Part shown: positions 9,873 to 17,979 of the stretch, piece after piece
How the letters are laid out: every line of letters starts with the position of its first letter
Numbering within the stretch: position 1 is the stretch's first letter
Assembly: GCA_003225175.1 (NCBI GenBank)
Contig: QIBA01000038.1
Location: 62,001-126,000 of the forward strand
Length of the DNA stretch: 64,000 nt
Origin: Acidobacteriota bacterium
GTDB taxonomy: Bacteria; Acidobacteriota; Terriglobia; Terriglobales; Acidobacteriaceae
Direction of reading: 5' to 3'
Notes under the pieces: generated by a model
Seen by the model: only the letters and a program-made list of their open reading frames with translations
Databases searched by the model: none
Told to the model about the DNA's origin: nothing
Translations under genes and position numbers: made by a program

Positions 9873-10487
9873 ATGAAATTATTCAATAAGCACTTAGCGT
9901 GGACTCTTGCCGTGGCCCTCGGAGGATCGGTGGGCGCAATGAGCGCAGCTGCCCAGGATCGCGACTGGCGTGACCATGATCGCTACGGCCAAGATGGTTA
10001 TCAGGACTCGTCGAACAATCGTGCCTACCAGGATGGCATGAGGGATGGGCAGCGCGACCGCGCCAGCAATCGCGGTCAACGGTACCGGGGAAGGTACAGC
10101 AACGATCCCTCGTATCAGGCAGGGTACAACCGCGGCTACGGCCAGATGAGCGGCAACGGTCGCTGGGACCGTGACCGAAACCGAGCTGGCAACGGCGGAT
10201 ACTACGGGAATGGTGGCTACACCAATGGCGGTTACGGCAATGGGGGCTACAACCGTGGCAATAACCCAGCCCAGCAGGTTGGCTATCAGGATGGTGTGAA
10301 TGACGGCCAGCAGGATCGCCAGACCGGACACAGCTTCCGTCCGACTCAGCAGCAGGCCTACAAGAACGCTGACCACAACTACAGCCAGGCTTATGGCGAC
10401 CGTCAGCAATATAGGGACGCGTATCGTTCAGCGTACCAGCAGGGCTATCAACAGGGATACAACGGCGGCGGATTCTATCGCCGTTAA
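9873..10487 (+). CDS. Secreted low-complexity Gly/Asn/Tyr/Gln/Asp-rich protein
   Basis: The 204-residue product has a signal peptide ending near AMSAAAQD. The mature part is almost entirely hydrophilic low-complexity sequence: Asp/Arg-rich at first (RDWRDHDRYGQDGYQ), then a Gly/Asn/Tyr-rich stretch at about residues 90-135 (NGGYYGNGGYTNGGYG), then Tyr/Gln-rich repeats (YQDGVNDGQQDRQ, AYQQGYQQGYNGGG). The related units YQDGMRDGQRDR and YQDGVNDGQQDR suggest an internal duplication. There is no catalytic motif. It may be an extracellular or periplasmic structural or stress protein, but that is inference. The start is supported by ggaggga six bases upstream, and a strong terminator follows. No cysteines are present. 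Confidence 0.8.
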   Translation: MKLFNKHLAWTLAVALGGSVGAMSAAAQDRDWRDHDRYGQDGYQDSSNNRAYQDGMRDGQRDRASNRGQRYRGRYSNDPSYQAGYNRGYGQMSGNGRWDRDRNRAGNGGYYGNGGYTNGGYGNGGYNRGNNPAQQVGYQDGVNDGQQDRQTGHSFRPTQQQAYKNADHNYSQAYGDRQQYRDAYRSAYQQGYQQGYNGGGFYRR

Positions 10488-10507
10488 GAGTTAAGCAGAG
10501 GCGAACG

Positions 10508-10537
10508 AAAATGCCCCGCTGCGGCGGGGCATTTTTT
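10508..10537 (+). terminator. Intrinsic terminator
   Basis: A perfect GC stem (10513-10519 with 10524-10530, extended by flanking A/T pairs) with a tgcg loop is followed by six T residues. It lies about 20 bases after the stop at 10487. Confidence 0.95.
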
Positions 10538-10711
10538 GCTGGTAGGCAGATAACGGTCGGCATTCGGGTGCGGCCTCAGATCATCCGTCCAGAGCCAATC
10601 GAGGGCAAAAAAGACCCAAACTGCTGCATAACAGTGCAAAATTTGCCTAGTTCCACGGTCTTCGACATGCCGTGATTCCACGGATTCAGAGACTTAGCCT
10701 TGGCTCTATAG

Positions 10712-11221
10712 ATGCACAACTTTAAGTTCTTCCCCCAAACACAACGAGGCTATATGTTGCACTCGAGCGCACAGGTTCGGCCAATCAGGGTGGGTATCGA
10801 CTGGGAACGGCGCCGGCAGCCTCGCCTGTATCTTCCGGTTTCGGTTCGCGTCTCCTGCTTAAGTTCCGTGAGCGATTCGCGGATAGCGGTTATGCGAGAC
10901 GCAAACATATGCGGCGCCTTCTTCTTTTGTGATCTGGACGTGGCCATCGGGCAGACCGTCTATATACAGCTTGCCAGTCAACAGGCAAAATCTCGCCTCA
11001 CTGTGAATTGCGAAGCGAGCGTTGTGCGAGTAGAGAAGCCGGCGGTGAACGGCCTCACCGGTGTAGCCGTCGAGTTTTATCGCTTCGAAGTCGAGGATCC
11101 CGCGCATGCCAGCGCACCCCTAGGACCTCTTGCCGACTGGAGTGTCGACAGCTTCGACCGGATGTTTGCGCAAAGGCTCGAACTGGAAACGTGCGCGTTC
11201 CGCATCCAGGGCGCAGCCTAG
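10712..11221 (+). CDS. PilZ-domain protein
   Basis: The 169-residue product carries one PilZ-like domain at about residues 28-130. It has the basic RRRQPRLYLPV start, which fits the RxxxR c-di-GMP-binding motif only loosely, and DANICGAFFF where the canonical second motif D/NxSxxG lies. The expected role is binding cyclic di-GMP and passing the signal to a partner; the departures from the canonical residues make binding uncertain. No other domain is visible. An alternative start at 10754, with gagg upstream, would remove 14 residues and may be the real one. The gene is convergent with the TonB-like gene, with only 26 bases between them. Confidence 0.75.
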   Translation: MHNFKFFPQTQRGYMLHSSAQVRPIRVGIDWERRRQPRLYLPVSVRVSCLSSVSDSRIAVMRDANICGAFFFCDLDVAIGQTVYIQLASQQAKSRLTVNCEASVVRVEKPAVNGLTGVAVEFYRFEVEDPAHASAPLGPLADWSVDSFDRMFAQRLELETCAFRIQGAA

Positions 11222-11247
11222 CCGGTCTCTCCGGCACGACCTTGATG

Positions 11248-12336
11248 CTAGTTGTTGGCAGCGTTTTCGTTGGCGGGAAGAAAACGAACTGTAATCGCGT
11301 CTGGTCCTAACACCGTAAAAATCATGTGGGTCTCGACCTCGACCGCCTGCCCGTTCCTCATGTAAGGCTCATATCGCCACTGTCTGACGGTCTTGGCGAT
11401 CGCCGTGGCGAGAACGGAAGCCTGGCCTGGAACCTGGACGTCGTCAACCATCCCCTCGCCGTTGACAATCGCCTTTACGAATATCTGCTTTTTCTCATTT
11501 CCGGAAAGTCCTGAATCGGGAATCGAAGGATAAATGACCCTTCGCGGCGCGAGAAATACGCGAAGGCGAGAGCTCGTGTCTGCTGCGGCATCAGCGATTG
11601 CTGCATCGCCCAGCACCGATGTCGGGCGAATCGCTTTACCTTTGTCTGGAGACGAGATTGCTGGACGCATTTGCAATGCTGCTGGCGTTACCCCATTGCC
11701 AGGAACCGTTTCCCTGGCTGGTGATGTAGCTGCCGCAGCGGCTGACTGGATTCCCGTTGCGGTATGAGCTTGCTCCGACGTATCCGGGCTTAAAGGCTGG
11801 CTGACGGGGAGAGGTTCGCGGTGCTTGATCCAGAGGCGTTGTGCCAATGCGCCGCTGAGTGCGACTAGAGACGCTGCGGCCAGAGCTAACGTTAAAGAAT
11901 ATCGGGCAGGCTTTCTCATTGCTCGAGCAGAATTCGCAGCCGCCTCGGCGGCGTGGTGCGCTATCACCCGTGGGAGCTTCCCTAACCGATGCACACTGTT
12001 CAGTGACCGCATGCGAGACAAAACGTGCTGCATCATTGCGCCTGGCGGGGCAGATTCGACGATCAAAAGCTTTCGCGGAGGGAAGGCGGCAAACTCTGCT
12101 CTTCCAATGACTGGTGCTGGATTCGTCTTTTTATTCGCGGCCCCATAAGCTGTTTGCGAGAGGCACTCCACCATTTTGAGCTGTGTTTGATTCAATATGC
12201 GCACGGAGAGACGGCGGAAGTTGCGGAACGTCCAGATAAGATATGCGCGTTGCAAGAAGGATGGTTCTGCATAGCGACATTCGTCGCCGGCAGCGAGTTC
12301 CACCACACCACGGCGCAGCTTATCCAAGACCTTCAC
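11248..12336 (-). CDS. TonB-like energy transducer with long cytoplasmic N-terminus
   Basis: This 362-residue protein has a single membrane-spanning segment at about residues 147-168 (YSLTLALAAASLVALSGAL), preceded by a basic cytoplasmic region and followed by a Pro/Ser/Ala-rich linker. The last 85 residues match a TonB C-terminal domain: YPSIPDSGLSGNEKKQIFVKA, then VRQWRYEPYMRNGQAVEVETHMIF. TonB-like proteins couple the proton-motive force to outer-membrane receptors, but no ExbB/ExbD genes are nearby. The N-terminal block with LIWTFRNFRRLSVRILN appears to be an acidobacterial-type extension of unknown function. The start is GTG. Confidence 0.8.
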   Translation of the reverse strand: MKVLDKLRRGVVELAAGDECRYAEPSFLQRAYLIWTFRNFRRLSVRILNQTQLKMVECLSQTAYGAANKKTNPAPVIGRAEFAAFPPRKLLIVESAPPGAMMQHVLSRMRSLNSVHRLGKLPRVIAHHAAEAAANSARAMRKPARYSLTLALAAASLVALSGALAQRLWIKHREPLPVSQPLSPDTSEQAHTATGIQSAAAAATSPARETVPGNGVTPAALQMRPAISSPDKGKAIRPTSVLGDAAIADAAADTSSRLRVFLAPRRVIYPSIPDSGLSGNEKKQIFVKAIVNGEGMVDDVQVPGQASVLATAIAKTVRQWRYEPYMRNGQAVEVETHMIFTVLGPDAITVRFLPANENAANN

Positions 12337-12443
12337 TGGAACGACCTTGCTGGGGAGGGGCCTAGAATTCTAGCAAAAACCATGCCGTAATTAGATAGCT
12401 AACGTCGTATGTTCCGACCTAGCAGTTTTGACGGTTCTTGCGA

Positions 12444-13316
12444 TCAGGCCACGGCCAGACAAATCTCAACAAAGTTCCTTACCAGGGCAGATTCGTGGAG
12501 CTTATGCCAGGCCACCCCCACGTCCCACTCAGCTTCGCGCCGGTTGATGTCGCTGAAGCGTACGCCGCTCACGCGCATTTGCCTTGCAGATCGGGGCACG
12601 AGTGCAACACCGATGCCGGCGCGCACCAGATTGAGCAGCGTAAACGTGTCTCGCGCCTCCTGCACGACGCGCGGGCTGAAGCCGGCGCTGCCGCATAGCC
12701 TGATGCAGTGGTCGTAATAGGTGGTCGATACTTCCCGGCCGATCACGATGAACGGTTCGTGTGCGATCTTCTCCAGCGTTAGCGCGCCGCGAAAACTGCT
12801 GGAGGCTGCGATGGTCAGTTGCTCCTTGAGGACCTTTTTCACTGCCAATTCCGCCCGGCGGATGGGTAGACGGAGGAAGCCTACGTCCACCTCGCCGGCG
12901 AGCAGGGCCTCGATTTGCCTGGGCGTGGACATGTCCCCGATCTGGATCTCCACACGGGGATGCGCCTCGCGAAATTTGCGCAGCGCGGGAGGAACCAGGC
13001 TATGTATGGTCGCGATGCCTACCGCCACACGAAGGCGTCCGGCTTCTCCGCGGACTGCAGCCTGCGTCGCGTCGAAGAGCGAGTCGAGATCGCGAACGAT
13101 ACGACGGGCTTCGCCATACAGAAGAGTGCCGGCGGCCGTGAGGCGAACATCGCGACGGTTGCGTACCAACAGCGGGCCGCCAAGCTTCTCCTCCACACCT
13201 TTGATTTGTTTACTTAGCGCCGGCTGCGAAATGTGCAGCAAGTTCGCCGCGCGGCCAAAATGCAATTGTTCCGCCAGCACGAGAAAAGAACGCAGTTCTC
13301 GATCCTCCAGTGCCAT
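12444..13316 (-). CDS. LysR-family transcriptional regulator
   Basis: The 290-residue product has the standard LysR plan. The N-terminal winged helix-turn-helix (about residues 1-60) contains LRSFLVLAEQLHFGRAANLL and ISQPALSKQIKGVEEKLG. An effector-binding domain (about 90-290) begins RLRVAVGIATIHSLVPPALR. The effector is unknown. I place the start at the ATG ending at 13316 rather than a TTG two codons upstream. It is divergent from the SemiSWEET/nucleotidase gene at 13418, the usual arrangement for a LysR regulator and its target, and a perfect T-N11-A palindrome overlaps its start. Confidence 0.9.
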   Translation of the reverse strand: MALEDRELRSFLVLAEQLHFGRAANLLHISQPALSKQIKGVEEKLGGPLLVRNRRDVRLTAAGTLLYGEARRIVRDLDSLFDATQAAVRGEAGRLRVAVGIATIHSLVPPALRKFREAHPRVEIQIGDMSTPRQIEALLAGEVDVGFLRLPIRRAELAVKKVLKEQLTIAASSSFRGALTLEKIAHEPFIVIGREVSTTYYDHCIRLCGSAGFSPRVVQEARDTFTLLNLVRAGIGVALVPRSARQMRVSGVRFSDINRREAEWDVGVAWHKLHESALVRNFVEICLAVA

Positions 13317-13329
13317 AACCAATAGTTAT
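13315..13329. promoter_or_regulatory. Candidate LysR operator (ATAAC-N5-GTTAT)
   Basis: A perfect 15-base inverted repeat, ataaccaatagttat, overlaps the start of the LysR gene and fits the T-N11-A rule of LysR boxes (T at 13316, A at 13328). Its position is consistent with autoregulation and control of the divergent gene. Confidence 0.45.
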
Positions 13330-13417
13330 CACACGTTGAATTAAGTTTCATTGGAATTATCGAGCAGGGAAGCTTCTAATTGAGAGTTGAGGGTTGTTTC
13401 GGGAACAGGAATTAGTC

Positions 13418-14305
13418 ATGACTAGTGCAGGCTTAATTGGGCTCATCGGTACTGTTGCAGCGCTGTGCACGACCGGGGCCTTCGTTCCGCAGATCGTCAA
13501 GATCAAGAAGCAGGGCGGAGAAGACATCTCCTTCGCGATGCTCATCGTGTATCTGGTCGGGGTGCTGTTGTGGCTGGTCTACGGGCTGATGTTCCACGCT
13601 CCGGCGGTGATCTGGGCAAATGTGGTTGCTGCGATTCTGGTTGCTACTGCTTTAGTACTGAAAGTCACGTGGAGAGGACCTGCTGGGGAAAGCAGCCGCG
13701 CCCGCCGCTTACGTGTTGCCGTTGATATGGACGAAGTGATTGCTGACGCGCTAAGCCGTCACCTCAGCCTGTACAACCGCGCGACTGGAGAGAACGTTAC
13801 CCCTGATGTGATCCGGCAGAAAGGACTGGACGCAGCGATTCCTGCCAAATATCGCGCGGTCTTTGAGAGTCTGCCGCATGAGGATGGATTCTTCGACGAT
13901 CTTGCAGTGATTCCGAACAGCCAGCATGCATTGCAACTGTTGTCGTCGGAGTTCGATGTCTTCATCACCAGCGCGGCCATGGAGGTGCCGCGATCGTTTG
14001 ATTCGAAGTTCCGTTGGCTGCGTGAGCACTTTCCGTTCATTCCTACCAGCAACATCGTTTTCTGCGGCGACAAGGAAATCATCGATGCCGACTACCTAAT
14101 TGACGACCGCCCACGACACTTCGCCGGTTTTCGCGGAACGGGCATTCTCTTCACCGCACCGCACAATGCGCGGGAACATGCTCCGGTTCGTGCAGACAAT
14201 TGGGATGAAGTACTGGCGATATTGATGAAAAGCCGCTCAGCACTCGGCGTTCAGCATTCAGTTAAGACCGACATCCCTGAGACTCAGGAGCTTGCAATCA
14301 GCTAG
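13418..14305 (+). CDS. SemiSWEET-like membrane domain fused to 5'(3')-deoxyribonucleotidase
   Basis: The 295-residue product joins two domains normally found apart. Residues about 1-88 form a three-helix PQ-loop/SemiSWEET unit (CTTGAFVPQIVKIKKQGGED, then two more hydrophobic helices); SemiSWEETs are small sugar transporters that work as dimers. After a short basic linker, residues about 97-285 form a HAD-type NT5C (cytosolic deoxyribonucleotidase) domain: VAVDMDEVIAD carries the catalytic DxD, FITSAAMEVP the second motif, and CGDKEIIDADYLIDDR the last motif. The HAD domain should face the cytoplasm. The start is the ATG at 13418 with caggaa upstream, not the TTG 24 bases earlier. The C-terminal tail (about 275-295) is encoded partly by a dispersed-repeat sequence. 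Divergent from a LysR gene. Confidence 0.8.
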   Translation: MTSAGLIGLIGTVAALCTTGAFVPQIVKIKKQGGEDISFAMLIVYLVGVLLWLVYGLMFHAPAVIWANVVAAILVATALVLKVTWRGPAGESSRARRLRVAVDMDEVIADALSRHLSLYNRATGENVTPDVIRQKGLDAAIPAKYRAVFESLPHEDGFFDDLAVIPNSQHALQLLSSEFDVFITSAAMEVPRSFDSKFRWLREHFPFIPTSNIVFCGDKEIIDADYLIDDRPRHFAGFRGTGILFTAPHNAREHAPVRADNWDEVLAILMKSRSALGVQHSVKTDIPETQELAIS

Positions 14306-14627
14306 ATTATCTCGGCTTGCGCAAGCGAACTTTCATTTCCAAATAATCGTTGAGATGCGCTTGAGCCGCGCACTGAGGAAGAATCCAAAACAGGCGCCAG
14401 ACGAAATGATGGTCTTCGCTACGGTGCTCCCAGCCACTTGAAGGTCCTGATGAAGCTGCGCCCCATTCTTGACACCCCTGCTTCACAATCCTTATCCTTA
14501 AGTTTTGCCCTGCTGGTCGTATTCTGTGCTGTGGGCTCCTGCGCGAGCCGGCAACCTTACGTGGAGTCGGAAATCCGACGCTGTGGATTATCTCTGCGAA
14601 GATCGAAAAGTCTAGGGTAAGCTGGCG
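14306..14627. other. Intergenic region before yceD
   Basis: About 320 bases without a gene I can support. A 60-codon plus-strand frame (14438-14620) with a hydrophobic stretch and an overlapping 112-codon minus-strand frame have no recognisable domain. The promoter of the yceD-rpmF-plsX operon should lie here, but I cannot place it. Confidence 0.5.
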
Positions 14628-15176
14628 ATGTTCATCAGTCTTCAAGAGCTAGAAGCAAGAGAAGTCGAGTTCTCTCAGCAACTTGCGCCGGGAACGGTGG
14701 AATTGCTGCCGGAACTGCGGCAATCTGGCGTCCTCAAAACCAGGGGACGGGCGGAGCTGCTGGCTGAGCATCGCGGCGGCAAGAATATCGTCAAGGACAT
14801 CCGCGTTAAGGGCCACTTTTCGACTGAGGTTGAGGCTCGGTGTGCGCGTTGTGTCGAAGCGGTTCCGACTAAAGTCGGAGGCGATTTCGACCTGCTCTAT
14901 CGTCCGCTGGGCGTTGATGCCGGAAAAGATGAGCGTTCGATCTCAGAGGCTGAGACCGAGATTGGCTATTACTCCGGCAACGGCATCGAACTCGAAGACG
15001 TCCTGCGCGAGCAGATCCTTCTGGCATTGCCGGCGAAGATCGTTTGCAGCGAGAGCTGCCGCGGACTGTGTCCCAGATGCGGAAAGAATTTGAATGTCGA
15101 GTCCTGCGACTGCGAGGAACAGTCGCCTGATCCGCGATGGGCGGCGCTGGCGGACCTCAAGAACAAACTGAAATAA
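14628..15176 (+). CDS. yceD: YceD/DUF177-family protein
   Basis: The 182-residue protein fits the DUF177 (YceD) family. It has an N-terminal region of mixed strands and helices, a central RVKGHFSTEVEARCARCVEAV segment, then LEDVLREQILLALP and a Cys-rich tail (CSESCRGLCPRCGKNLNVESC) that could bind zinc. YceD is needed for normal 23S rRNA accumulation in bacteria and plastids. It is first in the conserved yceD-rpmF-plsX operon, with 50 bases to rpmF, which strongly supports the call. Confidence 0.93.
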   Translation: MFISLQELEAREVEFSQQLAPGTVELLPELRQSGVLKTRGRAELLAEHRGGKNIVKDIRVKGHFSTEVEARCARCVEAVPTKVGGDFDLLYRPLGVDAGKDERSISEAETEIGYYSGNGIELEDVLREQILLALPAKIVCSESCRGLCPRCGKNLNVESCDCEEQSPDPRWAALADLKNKLK

Positions 15177-15226
15177 ATTTTGCGCGTGCCCGCCTGGCGG
15201 ATACGCCGAAGTAAGGAAAAGATCCA

Positions 15227-15412
15227 ATGCCTAATCCAAAACGGCGGCACTCTAAAGCTCGCACCGGACGTCGCCGCGCTCACGACTTTCTCACTCCCCA
15301 CTCGCTCTCCGAGTGTCCCAACTGTCACGAGAAGAAGATGCCGCACCGTGTATGTCCCAAATGCGGACACTACAAGGGACGCGAGGTTCTCGACACCGAA
15401 AAGGCCAGCTAG
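15227..15412 (+). CDS. rpmF: 50S ribosomal protein L32
   Basis: The 61-residue protein begins MPNPKRRHSKARTGRRRAHD, the typical L32 start, and carries the zinc-binding CPNC...CPKC pairs (about residues 31-34 and 44-47). This is a Cys-plus form of L32. It lies between yceD and plsX as in most bacteria, and an aaggaaaag ribosome-binding sequence precedes the ATG. Confidence 0.98.
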   Translation: MPNPKRRHSKARTGRRRAHDFLTPHSLSECPNCHEKKMPHRVCPKCGHYKGREVLDTEKAS

Positions 15413-15433
15413 GTTACAATCGCCCTTCCGCGA

Positions 15434-16501
15434 ATGCCAACCGTAGTCGCCGTCGATGCGATGGGTTCCGACCGGGCTCCGAAGCCCGAAGTCGAGGGGG
15501 CGATTCTCGCCTGCCGTCATTACGACGTTCAAGTTGTGCTGGTTGGCCGCGAAGCGGAGATTCGCGAAGAGCTCAAGCGTGAGATCGAGAAGCACCCAAC
15601 AGTAAAGAATCTGCCGATCGACGTGGTCCATGCCACGGAAGTGATCGGCATGGGCGAGAAGGCTGCCACGGCGGTCCGCAGCAAACGCGATTCTTCCATG
15701 CGCGTTGGGCTGAGACTCGTTCGCGAAGGACGCGCTGCCGGATTCGTTACGGCGGGAAACACCGGCGCCGCGATGGCAACCGCCAAAATGGTGCTCGGCG
15801 CTTTGCCCGGTGTCGATCGTCCAGCGCTGGCTGCGGTATTTCCAACATCTGCAGGCAAAGCCGCCATTCTTCTCGATGTCGGCGCCAATGTCGATTGCAA
15901 GCCACAGAACCTTGAGCAATTCGCAGTCATGGGCGAAATCTACTCCCGCAGTATCTTCGGAACACACAGGCCCAGAGTGGGACTGCTCTCGATCGGCGAG
16001 GAAGAAGGCAAAGGCAACGAGCTTACGCGCGAAGCCTATGGATTGCTGCGGCAGCTTCCGCTGAATTTTGCCGGAAATGTGGAAGGGCGCGACCTCTATA
16101 ACGGCACGGTCGATGTCATTGTCTGCGACGGATTCATCGGCAACGTGGCATTGAAGGTCTCTGAAGGTTTGGTCTCGACCGTGCGGTTCCTCCTGAAAGA
16201 GTCGCTGAAATCGACTATCAGCTCCCAGGTAGGGTTCTTGCTCTCCCGCCGCGCCTTCGAAGATTTCAAGAAGCGCCTCGATTACGCGGAATATGGAGGC
16301 GCTCCTCTTTTGGGAATTAAGGGCGTTTGCATCGTCGGGCATGGGTCGTCGAATTCCAATGCGTTGAAGAATGCGATTCGTGTAGCCGCACAATTCGCGG
16401 AAACTAAAATCAACGACAAGATCGAAAAAGGCCTGAACTCGCAAGGGGCACGCCAGTCTCTCCCCGGTGAACCCTTAGGAGCGGGCAGCGCTCCCATCTA
16501 A
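15434..16501 (+). CDS. plsX: Phosphate acyltransferase PlsX
   Basis: The 355-residue product makes acyl-phosphate from acyl-ACP, the first step in acyl transfer for phospholipid synthesis by the PlsX/PlsY route. Diagnostic segments are [19 protein letters not shown] at the N-terminus, [72 protein letters not shown] and the C-terminal [19 protein letters not shown]. Length is normal for the family. It starts 21 bases after rpmF and is probably cotranscribed. Fatty-acid synthesis genes that often follow plsX are missing here; instead a convergent gene follows after 17 bases. Confidence 0.97.
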   Translation: MPTVVAVDAMGSDRAPKPEVEGAILACRHYDVQVVLVGREAEIREELKREIEKHPTVKNLPIDVVHATEVIGMGEKAATAVRSKRDSSMRVGLRLVREGRAAGFVTAGNTGAAMATAKMVLGALPGVDRPALAAVFPTSAGKAAILLDVGANVDCKPQNLEQFAVMGEIYSRSIFGTHRPRVGLLSIGEEEGKGNELTREAYGLLRQLPLNFAGNVEGRDLYNGTVDVIVCDGFIGNVALKVSEGLVSTVRFLLKESLKSTISSQVGFLLSRRAFEDFKKRLDYAEYGGAPLLGIKGVCIVGHGSSNSNALKNAIRVAAQFAETKINDKIEKGLNSQGARQSLPGEPLGAGSAPI

Positions 16502-16518
16502 CTTCCTGTTGTCTGCCA

Positions 16519-16965
16519 TCATTTCTTCGGCGTGATGTCCGTCACGGGCAGATCCCAATGCGCCAGAAGGATCTCGAACCTTCTGCCTTCCTCACGTTTG
16601 TACGTCGCCTGGTCGGGCCAAAGCTGCTTAATGACAGACTCCTCGTCGGGATCCGAGGTGGTGGCCACCGTTGAATTCTTGAATTTGATGGTGACGCGAT
16701 AATCCCAACGCGCATCTTCGGTCATGTGGTTGGCCGGAGTTTCGATCTTCACCGAAACCATTCGCCCGCTCTCAATACCTTTCTTGAGCAGGGGGTAGTG
16801 ATTCTTCAGGAAGAGATCGAGGAACTCCTGCTGGTGTCCCCATTGCACTTTGTAGTAGTACTCCATGGTGTACGGCTGGTTAGCTCCGCCTTGAGGCGGC
16901 GCGCCCTGGGCGAACATGGGAAGCGTGAGCACTGCAAACAAGAATGGAATGAGTGAATTCTTCAT
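16519..16965 (-). CDS. Secreted protein of unknown function
   Basis: The 148-residue product has a signal peptide (MKNSLIPFLFAVLTLPMFAQ). The mature part (YTMEYYYKVQWGHQQEFLDLF, ending FEILLAHWDLPVTDITP) has alternating strands and amphipathic helices reminiscent of dimeric alpha-beta barrel proteins. I recognise no catalytic residues and assign no function. It is convergent with plsX, and a ggaggg ribosome-binding sequence precedes its ATG. Confidence 0.75.
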   Translation of the reverse strand: MKNSLIPFLFAVLTLPMFAQGAPPQGGANQPYTMEYYYKVQWGHQQEFLDLFLKNHYPLLKKGIESGRMVSVKIETPANHMTEDARWDYRVTIKFKNSTVATTSDPDEESVIKQLWPDQATYKREEGRRFEILLAHWDLPVTDITPKK

Positions 16966-17007
16966 CGACCCTCCGGTGGTGAGGAGTGAATTTTAGCGCG
17001 AGCACGC

Positions 17008-17979
17008 ATGTTCACCTGCACTGATGCCGAACTGGAAGCCCTGCTCGATCCCCTCCAGGTGATCGGCGCCATGCGCGCAGCATTTGCGGGTGGTCTTGAG
17101 AAGGTCAGCATGCCGCAACGGTTACATCTTGAAACCGATACGGGCACATTGCTGATCATGCCGTGTGCGATTGCCGGAGACGAGGTCTGCGGAGTGAAGA
17201 TGGTGAGCGTCAGCCGCGAGGCTCGGCCCGAAGGGCGTGTGAAGGCCTCCTACCTGATGTTTGAAACAAGCACGAGCAGGACGATCGCTGTTTTTGAAGC
17301 GAACCATCTCACTGATCTCAGGACTGCAGCGACCACGGCCCTTGCTACTGAGATACTTGCGCGCTCTGATGCGGTTACACTCGGTATTTTCGGAACCGGA
17401 CGCCAGGCCAAGGCGCATCTGGCAGTGCTGCCGCGAGTCAGAAGTTTCCGGCGGATCCTCATCTCGGGCACAAGTGCGACAAAGACAGAAGCATTCGTGC
17501 AGCAAATGCGGCAGCAATGCGAATGTGAGATCAAGGCGGCAGACGCGGAGACATGTGCACGCAGCTCGGATGTGATCTGTACGTGCACGAGTTCCGTCGA
17601 GCCTTTATTTTCTGGGGAACGAATTCAACCCGGTACACACCTCAATCTGATCGGCACCTTTCAGCCCTGCGCGCGAGAAGTCGACTCCGCTCTGATTCGC
17701 CGCGCCCGGGTTTTCGTCGACACGTATGAGGCTGCTTTCGCCGAAGCCGGGGAGATCCTCGTGCCGCTGCATGCAGGCGAGATTGGGCGCGAGCACGTCT
17801 TGGGCGATCTGCACGAAATCGTATCGGCCGTGAAAGCCGGCCGTAGAAGCCGCGACGAGATTACCGCGTTCAAGAGTGTCGGTTGCGCTCTGGAGGATTT
17901 AGTGACCGCCAAGCTCGCACTGCGAACGATCCGGAGCCGAGCTTCCGAAACTGCAGGCCGGCGATCCGTCACATCATGA
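17008..17979 (+). CDS. Ornithine cyclodeaminase/mu-crystallin family protein
   Basis: The 323-residue protein belongs to the NAD(P)-dependent OCD/mu-crystallin family. It shows LEALLDPLQVIGAMRAAFAG at the N-terminus, the family motif LTDLRTAATTALATEILA at about 99-117, and a Rossmann dinucleotide site LGIFGTGRQAKAHL at about 128-141. Members include ornithine cyclodeaminase, alanine dehydrogenase and ketimine reductase, and the substrate cannot be chosen from sequence. The stop overlaps the start of the next gene by four bases (ATGA), so the two are translationally coupled. Partnership with an amine/amino-acid oxidase suggests that one enzyme makes an imine and the other reduces or cyclises it. 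Confidence 0.9.
   Translation: MFTCTDAELEALLDPLQVIGAMRAAFAGGLEKVSMPQRLHLETDTGTLLIMPCAIAGDEVCGVKMVSVSREARPEGRVKASYLMFETSTSRTIAVFEANHLTDLRTAATTALATEILARSDAVTLGIFGTGRQAKAHLAVLPRVRSFRRILISGTSATKTEAFVQQMRQQCECEIKAADAETCARSSDVICTCTSSVEPLFSGERIQPGTHLNLIGTFQPCAREVDSALIRRARVFVDTYEAAFAEAGEILVPLHAGEIGREHVLGDLHEIVSAVKAGRRSRDEITAFKSVGCALEDLVTAKLALRTIRSRASETAGRRSVTS

Noticed and set aside
9654-9873. Two minus-strand frames of 67-68 codons
   Set aside because: No recognisable content; they overlap the leader of a supported gene.
14438-14620. 60-codon plus-strand frame with a hydrophobic stretch before yceD
   Set aside because: No conserved content or good ribosome-binding sequence, and the 3' part lies in the yceD leader; an overlapping minus-strand frame is equally open.
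14969-16444. Long minus-strand frame of 491 codons opposite plsX
   Set aside because: It is antisense to well-supported rpmF and plsX and has no recognisable domain; long shadow frames are expected in GC-rich DNA.
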